Positions 34,937-46,459 of a DNA stretch of 64,000 bases are shown here, piece after piece. A program made the position numbers and the translations under genes. Origin of the DNA: Cylicocyclus nassatus (lineage: Eukaryota; Nematoda; Chromadorea; Rhabditida; Strongylidae); the NCBI GenBank assembly GCA_958299035.1, contig CATQJL010000223.1, positions 55,410,302 to 55,474,301 of the forward strand, in the 5' to 3' direction. How positions within the stretch are numbered: position 1 is the stretch's first letter; each line of letters begins with the position of its first letter. Below the pieces are notes generated by a model. The model was not told the DNA's origin and ran no database searches. It saw only the letters and a program-made list of their open reading frames with translations.

Positions 34937-36396
34937 GGCTAGACATATTTTTAACCCACCGTTGTTATGCAAAACAAGAAAAAATTCTTCCTGTGTTCTC
35001 TCAATAATTCTAACGCTTCCGTATCCTTCCAGAGGCAAAATATGACATTGATGATTAAGGTAGGAACTTTAAAAAGGATTTTGAGCTATAAAACCAAAAT
35101 CCTTTTCATTCCTACCTTAATCCTGCAGTAATGGAGAGCAGTGGGTAAACCGCTCCATATCCCTAAATCTAAGTTCAAGCCAGTCCTACATGGTACCTAA
35201 ATCTTCTTGAAAAACTTCATTATGAGAGAGTTATTAACAACAGCAGTATGCACATCTTTTTAGAACACTTGCATATAGTCCTTCGGAGGGCGTGCAGGAG
35301 TTCCTAGCACCTTTCCTCGCACCAACTTCGCACCAGCATTCGCAACCCAGGAGGGTTTGCACCTTCGCGCCTCAGAGGTCAGTCTCCGCCCATTGCTCCA
35401 CCCATTCACTGGTCTCATTGTGAGGTGAGCCACGAGCGAGAACATAGATTCACTTACTAGGTAATATGAGAAAACATGGAGATAAGCGAAAAACATAGTT
35501 ATCATCCCTCAGGTGAGGCCTGGGAACTTCTGCTGCGCCAAACTTTCAAAAATGAATACATGAACATTATCCTCAGAAGAGAAAAATTGCACAGAATTTT
35601 TTTGAGTAGAAAACCCGCCCATTCGAAATATCAGAGGATCTAGTTCTTCAGTTGTATCTTACTGGTCATCTGATTGAAGTGATAGCATTAGCACCAAGAA
35701 TTTTTGATAAATGGATGACCAGAAGTGGCCAAGAATCCGATTACCTTCTCAAAATTAGAAGAGCCTATTTTGAAAGGAGTACATTAAAGTTTCCGGATAT
35801 CAACTCAACGTTTTCTGTAATAGCTAGGATATTTGAAAACATACACTTTCCTGCTTCCGTCTGCCATCTTATATTTCAACTCAACTACACAATAACGATC
35901 AATAATATCCAAATTATCAGAAACTTTCAAGTGTAGTATTCCCTTTAATCGATGTACTGGAATAACAAACTTCGTCGCATGGTCAAGAGTTGGCTAAGAG
36001 TTCCAAATAAGACACTAAATTTGAAAAATATGGTATTCGTATATTCTCAAATGAATTTTAGAGCGTGCGTGAAGTTGCTTTCGCTTCTATATCTTTAGCT
36101 GGAAGACTCATAACTTCTGATTGATTTATATCAATGATTTATACTTTTACTTTGTTTTATGATATGCTTCAGATTTATACTTTTACTTTGTTTTATGATA
36201 TGCTTCACGCTTCAGCTTCAAGCTCACTCAAACGCGAGTACTTATAAGTTTTTAAGAAAGCGTCATTTTATCCGAAAACATGACTAAAGCATGACTCGAA
36301 ATGCTAAAATTTAGCTGCAGTTATTTACGGATTCTGTATCCTCATAGAAACCTAGAATTTTCTGTTTGTTTCTTGATTTCAGTCGATTATATCATA
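34937..36396. other. No gene seen; small hairpin and 36-bp duplication
   Basis: A hairpin at 35053-35122 (GATTAAGGTAGGAA and complement, with an inner pair around AAGGATTTTG) is a mini-palindrome. Near 36137-36208 a 36-bp unit (ATTTATACTTTTACTTTG...) is repeated twice in tandem. Open frames here lack support. Confidence 0.5.
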
Positions 36397-36398
36397 TA

Positions 36399-37419
36399 TT
36401 AGGTCGTTCCGAAAGTAATGTCGCTTTTTTCAAGCGTACGCCACATTTCGTGGAAGAAAGATATGTAAGAGATTCTGGCACATTTGATGCAGCATTTCAT
36501 TCTCTTTCTAATGGTTATGAAGCTGTTGCAATACAGTAAGTGAGCTTCCAGAAAAGAGTCAAAATCTGCGACTTATGCTTTTTGAGATGGCCAAGTTTCA
36601 CAATTTTTCTAAAATTTTATGACAAACCTCTGAAGGAGTCCAAGTAATGGATGGATGGAGCAAACCCTACAGGAAACAGCACAACTTTTTTCTACTTTTC
36701 AGAGCTCGTCATAATTTTTGTATAGATTTTTTGATGGAAGCACCGAATTTTAGCAGGCTCGTCTCAGACACAAATGCATCAAACACCAAGAAATTTCGGA
36801 TTTTGAAACTTATAAAAATGGATTATGGTTTTACACTAACTTTACAAAGCAAATGAGCGTTTACCGCTTCAGATTAGCAGCTTTCGAGAATTCCGGGTAC
36901 AGCCGGAGGCGCCCTGGAAAACCTGAATTATGATGATTTTATCTCGGAAAACTTAATGAATCGGAAACCAAAAACAACTGGTAAAAAGAGGGAAAAAAGC
37001 TGCGTCGAATGACACCCGAGTTGTTTGCCGGTCGTTGTTCTGTGAGGTTTGAGTTGACCAAATATGGAATTTGATGGCATATTAAAACTGATTCCAGAAA
37101 CTCTAAGAAGCAAGCTAAGGAAAAGAAAAAAATTACTCTGTGTCCCATAGGGTTTGCTCTACCTACCTGTCACTTGCACTTCTTCGGAGAATAGGTATAA
37201 AAATTTTAAAAAATTGCCGAACTTGACCACGGCAAAAAGCATGAGTTGCAGATTTTGTTAATTTTTCGAAAGCTCAATGGAAATTATGCAATGAAATTAC
37301 ACCCGTTAGAAAGAGGATGAAATGCTGCATCGGATGCTCCTAAGAATTCTTGAAAATCTTGATTCCATGAAATGTGGCGTTCATTTGAAAAAAGCGACAT
37401 TACTTTCGGAACGACCTAA
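36399..37419. mobile_element. Mariner-like non-autonomous element, TA target duplication
   Basis: Ends TTAGGTCGTTCCGAAAGTAA and TTACTTTCGGAACGACCTAA, flanked by TA (36397-36398, 37420-37421). The inverted repeat runs at least 32 bp with few mismatches (GTCGCTTTTTTCAA opposite TTGAAAAAAGCGAC). About 1 kb, with no intact transposase. It is clearly related to, but different from, the element at 31181. Confidence 0.88.
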
Positions 37420-37544
37420 TACAATGAAGCACGTCTTAGTGTGCGTGTACACAATTTAGAATGAGGGCGCCTAGAGGGAGGAGTTACTACCGCTTTCGGT
37501 TATTTTAGCAGCAATTCGCGAATTAAAAAGGTAGTGCAGGTATC

Positions 37545-37895
37545 ATCGGCTCTCAGATTCGTGTGGAGGCGGTTGCTGACTTCCCCTCATTTTCAGGATA
37601 AACTTGTTAGGCCTCGGACAGAGTTCACGCGATTTGATCGCCGCGATAGACAACTGTTACAAGTTCATTGCATGCCGATCAGCCTGCATTTCGGTTGTGA
37701 TACTTTTCCAGCTCGAAATTGAATGTAAAATGAAAATGAATGAAAATCGCGGCGATTAAATCCCGACGATCAAATCGCGTGAACTCTGTCCGAGGCCTTG
37801 AACCTCCACTTTATAGCATTGTATTTCGTACTCTCTCCTCCTTAAAAGGAGGGAAAGTCCGCAACACGCCTCCACATGAATCTGGGAGCCAATCA
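37545..37895. repeat. MITE with CTCCAC arms, interrupted by a second element
   Basis: Same family as 24616-24796, in reverse orientation. Arms: TCATCGGCTCTCAGATTCGTGT and ACGCCTCCACATGAATCTGG. The middle is split by the subfamily A palindrome at 37610-37797. Confidence 0.75.
37610..37797. mobile_element. Palindromic MITE, subfamily A, nested
   Basis: Ends GGCCTCGGACAGAGTTCACG and its complement, with flanks TTA (37607-37609) and TTG (37798-37800). Comparison with the uninterrupted host copy at 24.6 kb (GGTTCAACAAG in that orientation) shows a 3-bp target duplication with one later change. Confidence 0.85.
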
Positions 37896-38166
37896 TAAAT
37901 TCTTTTGCAAATGATAGCACTCACCTATCAGCTGAGATCCCACAACCGCATCGCTAATTCTAAGCAGGATTGTTTCACACCTGTCAAAACAACCGCCAGT
38001 TTACGGCAGTTAAAATGCTAAAGAACCTCCTGTATAGAAACGATGGAAGAAAACTTTAACCACTACACAAGCGACAATGACTGTACATACAAGATTCATC
38101 ATTATCATTCAACAACAATAACAACGTGAATCTAATGATAATTTAATCTGATATAAAACATCAATA

Positions 38167-41100
38167 TTACGATTTACCAAATGAGAACTTAATAGGCGGT
38201 CTAACAGCTCCACCTTTATTGATAATGGCAAGTTGTTCATTCTTTAGCAGTTCTTGTTTTTCCTTCTGCACCTCCTGCCGTTCACGTTCGAGAGCACTTC
38301 GTTCTGCCAGCATCGCAAGCCGCTCCTCGTTGAACCTATACAAAGAAGAAGATTAAACCAAGTAGAAGCCACACCGCCTTCGCCGTCAATCTGTGCAACC
38401 TCAACGCCATGGATGTTTAAGCGATCTGAGCATGCGTAATCCGAAATATGGCGATTCGCCCTTCGTCAGCCATCTTGCTCTCCCTGCGAAATAAAGCAAT
38501 GCAGCAATCATGCACGCTTAGCTGCTGCAGAACGTTCACAACTGCACTCTATGCTGAAACTCGAGGGGAGATAGTATACTGCCAACCTTTTTTCGCTCTC
38601 ATCAGCTTTTCGAACTTTCTCTTCCAGTTCTTTCTCGAGGGCGGCACATTTTGCTTTCGATGCTTCTTCTCGCTTTCGTATGGAAGACATCTCTTCTTCC
38701 ATTTCGCCGAGGATCTGTGCTCTGAGGCGAGCCTCCACTTCAGCTCTCGTCTTCTTTTGACTTTCGGTCATTGCTTCTTCTAATTTCTTTACCCGCTCAA
38801 GCACCTAAAATGCAAGTAATTAATATAGATTTCTAGCCGGACATATCAAAGCGTTACTGGATATCGGAAGAGCTGTCACTCTGCCACTTTCCAAACTCTT
38901 CGATATTTCCTGTGATGTCATATGCAGCGTAATTACAAAAAACGACATCTATCCCGATATCCAAACGTAATGATCCTATCTTACAAGTTAATTGGAGCGT
39001 GAGCATTTTAGGGGCAATTTCCTAGTCAGCAAGTGGATTGTCCCAAAATTTTTGTTCATTCGAAACCATTTGCACCAGAATGGGGGAACGCGTAACGCTT
39101 TCACCGTATCTGTGCGTAAAAGAACGGAATACCTGTAAGAAGTCCCAATAGCTGCGTCGGAACATGGTCACGAGATCCACTGCGAACGAAATCGAATCAA
39201 TTGTGTTTCACAATGATAGTATAAAATCTAGGCTCAATCAGAGTGGAAAGCGTTGTGTGTTCGAATGTAAAGGCACAAGCTAATCTCTAAAAGCTGCAAC
39301 GTAACGCGCGGATAGAGCGGCACGACATACAAGTCGAGCCCCCTATCTAATCGACGAACTTACACGGAATTTCTTCATTTATGAAAACTATCCTAGAATT
39401 ATGAATGAGTTTTTTATGAAGCAATGAAGAAGACAACACAGTTTTCAAGAAAAAACAAGTTTTTTGAAAGAGAAAAATAGAGATAATGATGTGCTAGAAT
39501 TCTACTAGTTACCTGTTCAGCGATTCTTTCTTCTAGCCATTCTCGTGCCTCCGTTGATATGCTAGAGATATCGAAAGTGCCGGACAGCTCTCGTTCAATT
39601 TCTGACGGGACCGGGACCCTAAACAGGCAAGAGGACTTAAGAAAATCAGGTTGCAATCAAATCCTCCATTTTCAGATGAAACGAGAGCGTTCAATGACAG
39701 TGGTAACCTGACAAATTTACCTAGCACACTGATTTCAGGAATTCCTCGAAAGTCAGAGCCCGAAAAACGTTTATGCGCACGAGTCATTGCTGCGTACTAT
39801 CCGTGCTAGGTTTAGTCATGTGTACGGGTTTGAATTAACCATCGTAATAACGCATCCGTAGCTCTCAACACGGAGTCACAGAAGGGAAGGTTGCTTTCCT
39901 ATTCTCAAACCTAATACAAACTTTATTGTTGGAGGAACTGTGAATCTTTAACAAGAGGGCCCTCATATTAGTAACATGGGTAACACTGGTAATGTATGGT
40001 CAAAGCCTTAACGTCAAGTCGGGCATACTTCATGCACAGTGCGACGCGATTTGGCTATACTTCTGTGTGCGCATAACCCATCGTAAATGCAGGATGCACA
40101 ATATAAACACGTATAAAGCATTACATCAATCTACGAACAGAATGAAAGACATGCATTTGTTTTCTGCTAATGTTGGATTTGATTGAAGAGATTTGGGAAA
40201 TAGCCAAATCGCGTGGAATATGGCCGGTCTTATATAGGGAGGATACTTGGCAGAAGTAAAGTTTCCATATGAAATGTATACTGTCTTGCAGAGCATGGGC
40301 TGAATCAAATCTGCTTTCGGTATCTGCACATCGCTTTTGTGAACGGAGTTATGGAAATTTTGAGGCAAAAATTCAAGCGTTGGCTGAGGTAAAAACAGGT
40401 GTTGAGGTTTCTTTCGGGTGCTTGAAAGCGGTAATGACTAAGGCCCTGGCCAGACTTCGCTCAAAAGCGCCCAAAAGCGCGCAAAAGCGCCCAAAAGCGC
40501 GCAAAAGCGCCAAACTTCTCTAACCTCTCCTCGCTCTCTCTCATCTCTCCTCACACGAGAAACTGAAGAGACACCAGAGAAATTTGGGCGCTTTTGAGCG
40601 CTTTTGGGCGCTTTTGAGCGAAGTCTGGCCAGGGCCTAACGTAAGTTTATTAGGCTGCAGGAAATCACTAAAGCGACAATAGTCATATCCCATTTAAGCT
40701 CACGAAATACAGTTTGAATGATTTCATTGTCTCCAGGTGTTTTAGCTACACAAAAAACCCATAACTACCCCTTCCAGAATCGCTTTGCACATATCAAAAG
40801 TAGATTAGGAATCAGCGTTCCATGCTCTATAAGATATGTACATATTATTATTATTATATATAAATCATATGAACACACCACTTCGACCACATACAATTCC
40901 CTTTTTAGAAACTCGCAAAAGTTATCATTAATTTTGGAACTTGCACATCTCATCAACTTTCAAGAAAGCGCGGAAATTCTAGAATTGATCTTAATGCATG
41001 AATCAATCAATCAATCAATCAATCAATCATCAATCAATCAAGCGCAATAAAAAATGAAGATAAGAATGTGGAAAGAAAAGAAAATTTGAAAACCTACTTC

Positions 41101-41324
41101 CGCCTATCGCGGTCCCTATCTCGATCTCTATCTCTGTGGGAATCCCTATCTTTACTACCACTTCTGCTTCGACGTGAACGTTCACGAAGGATACTTCCTA
41201 GCTTATGTGATTCTGATGTATCGCTTGATCCATCGCGACGCCGTCGCTTCTTGTCCTTCTTCTTCCGCTCCTCGCTGCGGTCGCGACGTTCGCGACGTGG
41301 TGAGCGTGATCTTGAGCGGCCCAT
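38167..41324 (-). CDS. Arginine and glutamate-rich protein 1 homologue (ARGLU1)
   Basis: Nuclear protein linked in animals to Mediator-dependent transcription and to splicing. Four exons join in phase: 41324-41098, 39618-39513, 38804-38587, 38335-38167, giving 239 residues against about 273 in human. The N-terminus is an RS/RD-rich domain (MGRSRSRSPRRERRDRSEER, later repeated RD). It is followed by VPVPSEIERELSGTF and a long Glu/Arg/Lys helix (AREWLEERIAEQ, KKLEEAMTESQKKTRAEVEA, ERERQEVQKEKQELLKNEQL). The conserved end is INKGGAVRPPIKFSFGKS, like the GKGKSRPKLSFSLK end of vertebrate ARGLU1. The ATG at 41324 begins the RS domain. Intron 1 (about 1.5 kb) carries MITEs and an ATCA-type tract. 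The orthology rests on domain order and end motifs. Confidence 0.85.
40012..40236. repeat. Diverged subfamily B palindrome in ARGLU1 intron
   Basis: Left GTCAAGTCGGGCATACTTCA and GCGACGCGATTTGGC, right GCCAAATCGCGTGGAATATG and GGCCGG. Same layout as 33708-33934 but degraded at the ends. Directly before it (39966-40011) is a remnant of the 9-bp GTTAC-array family. Confidence 0.6.
40442..40636. mobile_element. Palindromic MITE made of CAAAAGCGC units, TAA target duplication
   Basis: Ends GGCCCTGGCCAGACTTCGCT and its complement, flanked by TAA (40439-40441 and 40637-40639). Each arm is a tandem array of a 10-bp unit (CAAAAGCGCC / CAAAAGCGCG, about five on the left, about four on the right). The loop is CT-rich. 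The end pattern GGCC-C-GG-CAGACTTC parallels subfamily A (GGCCCCGGACAGACTTC), but the array is different. Confidence 0.88.
40998..41040. repeat. Simple tetranucleotide tract (ATCA)n
   Basis: About ten copies of ATCA with one short interruption, in ARGLU1 intron 1. Confidence 0.9.
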
Positions 41325-42231
41325 CTTTGAACGTCTGCAACTCAAAATGAAGCATACCGACTTTGAATGAACTGATAAGAAAATCGATAACGAATGTTGC
41401 ACATGTCAGAACAATAGAACTTATTGAGACACTCAGAAATTGGGTAATTTAGCGCGCTTACATTCAAGTTCTGCTTACACAACTTATTTCAAACTAGACA
41501 GAATGAGATAAAAGGAGGAACCAAAAGTTTTGTGGTGTGGAGATAGGTGATATGCGCTTAGCTCTCCATCCCACCTGGTTTCGTGCAATATTTGTGAATA
41601 TTTTCCGAAAAAAAATCAGGCGCAGTGAAAATGCTGTTTTCAAACGCTGCATCAACATCCCGATGTCCTAGATATTCCATAAGCAGGACTGAGAATGCAC
41701 AGAGTTTTATACACGTCCGTAAAATTAATAGAGAATTTTTTGACTGCTTAAGAAGCAGCCTCGAGAATGAACGGACGAATCACTAAGTGTGCTGAAACGC
41801 TGATCTGAAATATCTGTTCGCTGAGTGCTAAGCGATTTTCTGAAAAAGTAGCGAACATTTTCTTGAAAATTTGCACTATTCCACTTAAGCAAAAGTAAAG
41901 TAGGCAAAACTCCTTATTTCGCTGCTCGGAAGAACATTTGGAGATAAGCGCAATCATTTCGAGTTTGGATAGCCTATCCTATTGTTTCTATCAAATCAGC
42001 GCACAGTACTCTGTTTCGAAAAGAGACACAACATGAATATTTGCGAGATAATGTGTCTATAGAACTACTGCCTAACATTATGAGCATAAAAAAGGTATGG
42101 CATCAGTACAGAAGTGTCGAAACCATCCCAGCTCAAAAAACAGCAGCTTCGATATCGATTTCATGAGACGTCGTCTCCGCGCGCAGTAGTGTAGCCACGT
42201 ACAACCTTTGCAATAGGCGTTGTCTTCCAAA
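41325..42231. other. No gene seen (5' flank of ARGLU1)
   Basis: Should contain the ARGLU1 promoter. Minus-strand frames at 41957-41725 have no motif or splice support. Confidence 0.4.
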
Positions 42232-42431
42232 GGTAGGTGCCAGATAAGCGAATATATTGTTCAGCTTCGTTCAGCTGCAAAAGGCGCACAGAATTAACGT
42301 TGATTCTGCGCGGGACCTGCAGCTGAAGCAGGACTTGGCAGCAGTAGAGATCATGCAGCAGACATTAATTCTGCGCGCCTTCTGCAGCTGAACGATGCTG
42401 AACAAAATATTCGCTTACTCTGGCACCTACC
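42232..42431. mobile_element. Palindromic MITE with GGTAGGTGCCAGA ends
   Basis: Left GGTAGGTGCCAGATAAGCGAAT, right ATTCGCTTACTCTGGCACCTACC, with AAA on both sides. Inner arms repeat TTCAGCTGCA and GATTCTGCGCG-type words. Non-coding. Confidence 0.8.
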
Positions 42432-42687
42432 AAATTATTCGCTACTAGTTCACTTACCCGGCTCCGCCCAGCCCTGTCATTATTATATTCGTAATCAGCA
42501 TGCTCGATTACCCCCCTCTGCCAATTCCCAGCCCCGTAGCTCAAATTTTGCAAGAAATCGATATCGATCGATGATGGAAAGTGGCCTATGACACCCGCCG
42601 GGGCCCGGTATGTGTGCCAAGTTTGGTCCGGATCGGTTCAGAAATAGAATTTTCTATTCGGAACATACGTACACACAGACAGACATA

Positions 42688-42855
42688 CAGGGCTCCTAAA
42701 TTGCAGAGTCGTTTGCACCAGCGGTCGCGCGACCGCGCCGCGCCCAGGCATTTTGCCGGCGCCGGCGCCATCGATTGAGGCGGCGCCATTGATGCCCGGG
42801 CGTGACGCGGTCGCGCGACCGCTGGCGCAAACGACTCTGCAATTTAGGAGCCCTG
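42688..42855. mobile_element. GC-rich palindromic element in a CAGACAG tract
   Basis: Ends CAGGGCTCCTAAATTGCAGA and its complement, with TA on both sides. The arms are nearly perfect for about 50 bp and include CGGTCGCGCGACCG in both halves. The centre is CGGCGCCGGCGCC-like. It interrupts a stretch rich in ACAGACAGACATACA (about 42670-42685 and 42859-42890). Confidence 0.8.
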
Positions 42856-42987
42856 TACGCACAGACAGACAGACATACAAACAGACATTCAGCTTTGTAT
42901 AAAAGATTCGCCGAACCATTTGCTGTGCCGCGAGGGCGGAGCCGGGAGCGAATCAGTGGGTTGTCCTCTGTTGAGGCGTCTCTATAG

Positions 42988-44604
42988 TATACTTGGGGAA
43001 ATTCGAAATTTTTTTCGAATATTCGAATATCGAATATATTCGAAAATTGAAAATTTCGAATATTCGACTATCGAATATTATTCGAAAATCGAAATTTTCG
43101 AATATTCGACTATCAAATATTATTCGAAAACGAAAATTTCGAATATTCGACTATCGAATATTATTCGAAAATCGAAAATTTCGAATATTCGACTATCGAA
43201 TATTATTCGAAAATTGAAGTCTTCGAATCGAATAATATTCGAATATCGAATATCATTCGTTAGTCGAATTTCGAATAATATTCGGTTCCCGAATATTATT
43301 CGATTTTCGAATATCATTCGATTTTCGAATGTTATTCCATTGATTAGACTGCCTATGAGAGACCAAAACATTTGAGAATAAATTTTTTCATATTATTATC
43401 AAAAATAGACACTTTTTTATGTTATAATTTACGATAAAAAACGGTTCAGTGGTGACGTGAAGAGACTCAAAAACCTAAAGGCGTAATCCTGTGACGGTTG
43501 TGAAGGGATTTTTCGAACTTTAAAAAAGTTCATGTATTCTCATTGAGAGTTGTAGATTGACAAGCAGGATTTCTCAAAAGATAAACAATATTTGATTGCT
43601 AGTTTTCCTCTGGCAACTTTTGACGAACTTAGTTAATTCTGTAGCTCTGCTTCAACTTGGATAAGTATGAAGCAATTCGTCGATCGCATTTCACTGCGTA
43701 ACATAACCTTGAATAAAATGAAGAGGATTTTGGGACTGTGGGGGCATATTTTGAATGCTAAAGGAAACCAAAAAACTAAAAGCGCATACGTTAGGCTATT
43801 CAAAGTTGCTGGAAGTACAAAATCTGCACTCAGCCATAATGCTTTGTAAGCTATGTCAGATACGGTGTAGTAAATTTTTCCAATGTTTCTCAAAATGTGA
43901 TTGCACATCAATAAAGCTTAAAAAATTCGTGAAAAGTTGTGTAGTGAAATCAGCTTACGTAAAAATGCTGTTAAACAAACTTTTAGATTTTTTAGGAAGT
44001 TCTTTCAATCGGCTGATTCCGTAGTGGCTCTATGTGCTGCAGGTTCTTACCGCATCCCGCAATAAGAGCTAAGAGAGCTAAGGGTGATCCAAGTTTTTCT
44101 TGCAGATGTAGTCGGAGCGAGCTCTACGGAATGGCACCCCAAAGTTTGGAAAAGTCGTTGAAGAAAGCTATTAACGATCAAAAAGTGTGTATATACCTTC
44201 AAAAAACTCTATATGTGCTATGGATATGGAACTCTCAAATATTTGATGCTCAGCGTATTTTCGCGTGGTCAGTGCTCATCGAATTTTCGAATATTCGATG
44301 CTCATCGATTATTCGAATATTCGATAAACATCGAATAATCGAATTGATGACCATCGAATATTCGACTTTCGAATAATATTCGAAAGTTGAGATTTTCGAA
44401 TATTCGACTTTCGAATACTATTCGAAAATTGGGATTTTCGAATATTTGAATATCGAATATATTCGAAAACTGAAAATCTCGATTATTCGACTTTCGAATT
44501 TTATTCGAAATCTCAGATTTTCGAATATTCGACTTTTCGAATCATTCGCATTCGAATGATTTATTCGAATGATCGAATAATTATTCGATTCGGTCCCAAG
44601 TATA
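42988..44604. mobile_element. hAT-like non-autonomous element 1 (CGAATATTCG arrays)
   Basis: Terminal inverted repeats TATACTTGGG (42988) and CCCAAGTATA (to 44604), with a perfect 8-bp duplication CTCTATAG at 42980-42987 and 44605-44612. Both subterminal zones (about 43000-43340 and 44280-44590) are arrays of TTCGAATATTCGACTATCGAATATTATTCGAAAATCG-type units, broken here only in description. The middle (43340-44270) is AT-rich and has no transposase. An 8-bp duplication suggests the hAT superfamily. Isoleucine/serine-rich open frames across the arrays are by-products. Confidence 0.88.
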
Positions 44605-44762
44605 CTCTATAGCAATAAACTCAAAGTTTGTGATTAAGGTGTTATTATGTTCGGAATAGAAACTTTTTTGTGGACCGATAGGCCCCAAACTTTGCACACG
44701 CATGTTTTCGACACGCGAAGAACAGAGGCTTCATTTCACTTCGTTTCACTGCGCTCTCCTAA

Positions 44763-44900
44763 GTGGGCGTCAGACTTATCCGGTTCAAACGGTCCACAAA
44801 CTGCATATGCTGGAAAAGTTCGCTATTGGTCAATTCTTTGACCAATAGCAAATGGGTGAACAGCACGGACCGACTGAACCGGACCAGTCTGGCGTCTACC
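44763..44900. repeat. Palindromic MITE with GCTATTGGTCA core
   Basis: Left GTGGGCGTCAGACTTATCCGG and right CCGGACCAGTCTGGCGTC form an inverted repeat. The centre is GCTATTGGTCAATTCTTTGACCAATAGC in outline. The same core occurs in the element at 63684-63807. Confidence 0.75.
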
Positions 44901-45179
44901 TATTGATTTATTGATTTGATTGCTACTTTCAAAAAGATGCGTCCGAGGAAGATAGTTTGTGCGTAGGAGAGACAGCAGACCGTAAGGGAAACGAAATAGC
45001 GCTCGATCACGGAGACGCCGATATGTCCGCAGTCTTTGCGTGCTATGAATCGCCCATAGCTATCATTTACATGCAAAAAAAATGTTTTGAAAAGAGACAA
45101 AAGCAGAGGAGATGCTTGCCGGAAATGCGTACGCGACGCGCGTGAGGGCGCTTATTGGGACCTTTTCATAGAGTTGTGG

Positions 45180-46165
45180 TGGTTATACGGCATGGGGTCG
45201 AAAACATAGATTTGCTTCAAACTTCGTTTAGGGTGGTCATTTAGCGCGCTGAACATGAATATCATGCTGATTTCGCAGGATAGTGCATTTTCTTGGGTTA
45301 CGGTGGGTGTAGATGGGTCGAAGTTCCAGATTTGCTCAAAACCTTACCTGTAACGGTTCACAACTATATCGCTTGTGAATATGATGCTTGCTCGCTGTCA
45401 TAACGCAATAGTGAAGTTATGTTGAGTTGTAGGGATTGAAGGGACATTTTTTTCGCTTTCGGGCCAATTTAGATCCCAGATATTCACGAAATGGGGAAAC
45501 GGTCGTTTCGCATGGCGGTCTCCAGCCATCCTGATAACCTGTCCCAACGCGTAATGCACGCGGCAAATCTCCCTCCCCCTGTCTTTGCTTAGGCAAAAGC
45601 AGCCGAAGGGTGTCTCGCGCGCGGCAGTGGTCCTGTAAGGGAAAGCATTACGGTCGTGGGAAACTTTTATACCATACGAATTGCCTTTATCGTGGGGATT
45701 GAGCACGATATTCTTGAAACAGCACTTTAGGTAATTTTCTGCCAAGGTTTCAGGCAGGTTCATGATTTTTACCCGCTACCATGTACCTACCATAACTCCG
45801 CGAAAAAGTCTCAAAACGCAACGAGAGTGTTTTAGACGTGGTCAGAAGGTCGAATCTCTCTAGACCAAGTTTCGGCCAAAAAACTGAGATCTCCCTCTGC
45901 AGTATACCTACCATAACTCAGTAAAATCGCCTCAAAATGCCGAGGGAGTATGATATTCGTAACAGCATGTCAATTAGCCCCCCTTAAAGTTTCAGCGAAA
46001 TCCATGATTTTAGCTTCTTATGTGTACCCAACGTAAACCCAAAAATTGGCGCTATCGCGCGAAATGACTACGATATTCGTCATCAGCGGCTTTAATAATC
46101 CCCATGTCCCGACTTTGAGCAAGATCCATCACAAAAACATTTTGGGGCTGGATATCCGAATAGCG
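45180..46165. repeat. Diverged foldback, related to the 17.7-kb element
   Basis: Arms such as TTCTTGGGTTACGGTGGGT and ACCCAACGTAAACCCAA are opposed and decayed. The same wording (GTTACGGT, CGAATATCATG, GTTTCGGCCAAA) appears in the element at 17695-18550. The centre near 45540-45650 has TTTGCTTAGGCAAAAGCAGC and GTGTCTCGCGCGCGGCAGTGGTCCTG, matching text near 56.3 kb. Frames here are not genes. Confidence 0.6.
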
Positions 46166-46459
46166 CCATTAGTTTTCAGAATTATCCTTACTTTTACCGG
46201 TTTTATTGTTTTTTTTTGCAAAGTTTGAGCTACGGGACTGGGGTTGTTGTGGGAGGTAGGTGGGCATGCTAATTACTAACACTGCGGGGATAGGGAATTG
46301 CATGTAGAAGTGGGCACAATGAAAGGTTTTACAAGGATAGGGATAAGACCTTAATCATAGCATTGACAGGGCCGGGCTGAGCCGGCTAAGCCAGCTGGTG
46401 ATTGGATAAATCTGAGGCCGATTTCTTCATAGGAGTACGACGTAGAAACCCCGTTTGAC

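Noticed and set aside
41068..41370. Arg/Ser-rich open frame on the plus strand
   Set aside because: It is the antisense of the RS domain exon of the ARGLU1 homologue; codon structure and splice sites support the minus strand only.
42920..43375. Isoleucine/serine-rich frames of 70-150 codons on both strands
   Set aside because: They are translations of the CGAATATTCG arrays inside a transposon and repeat with the array.
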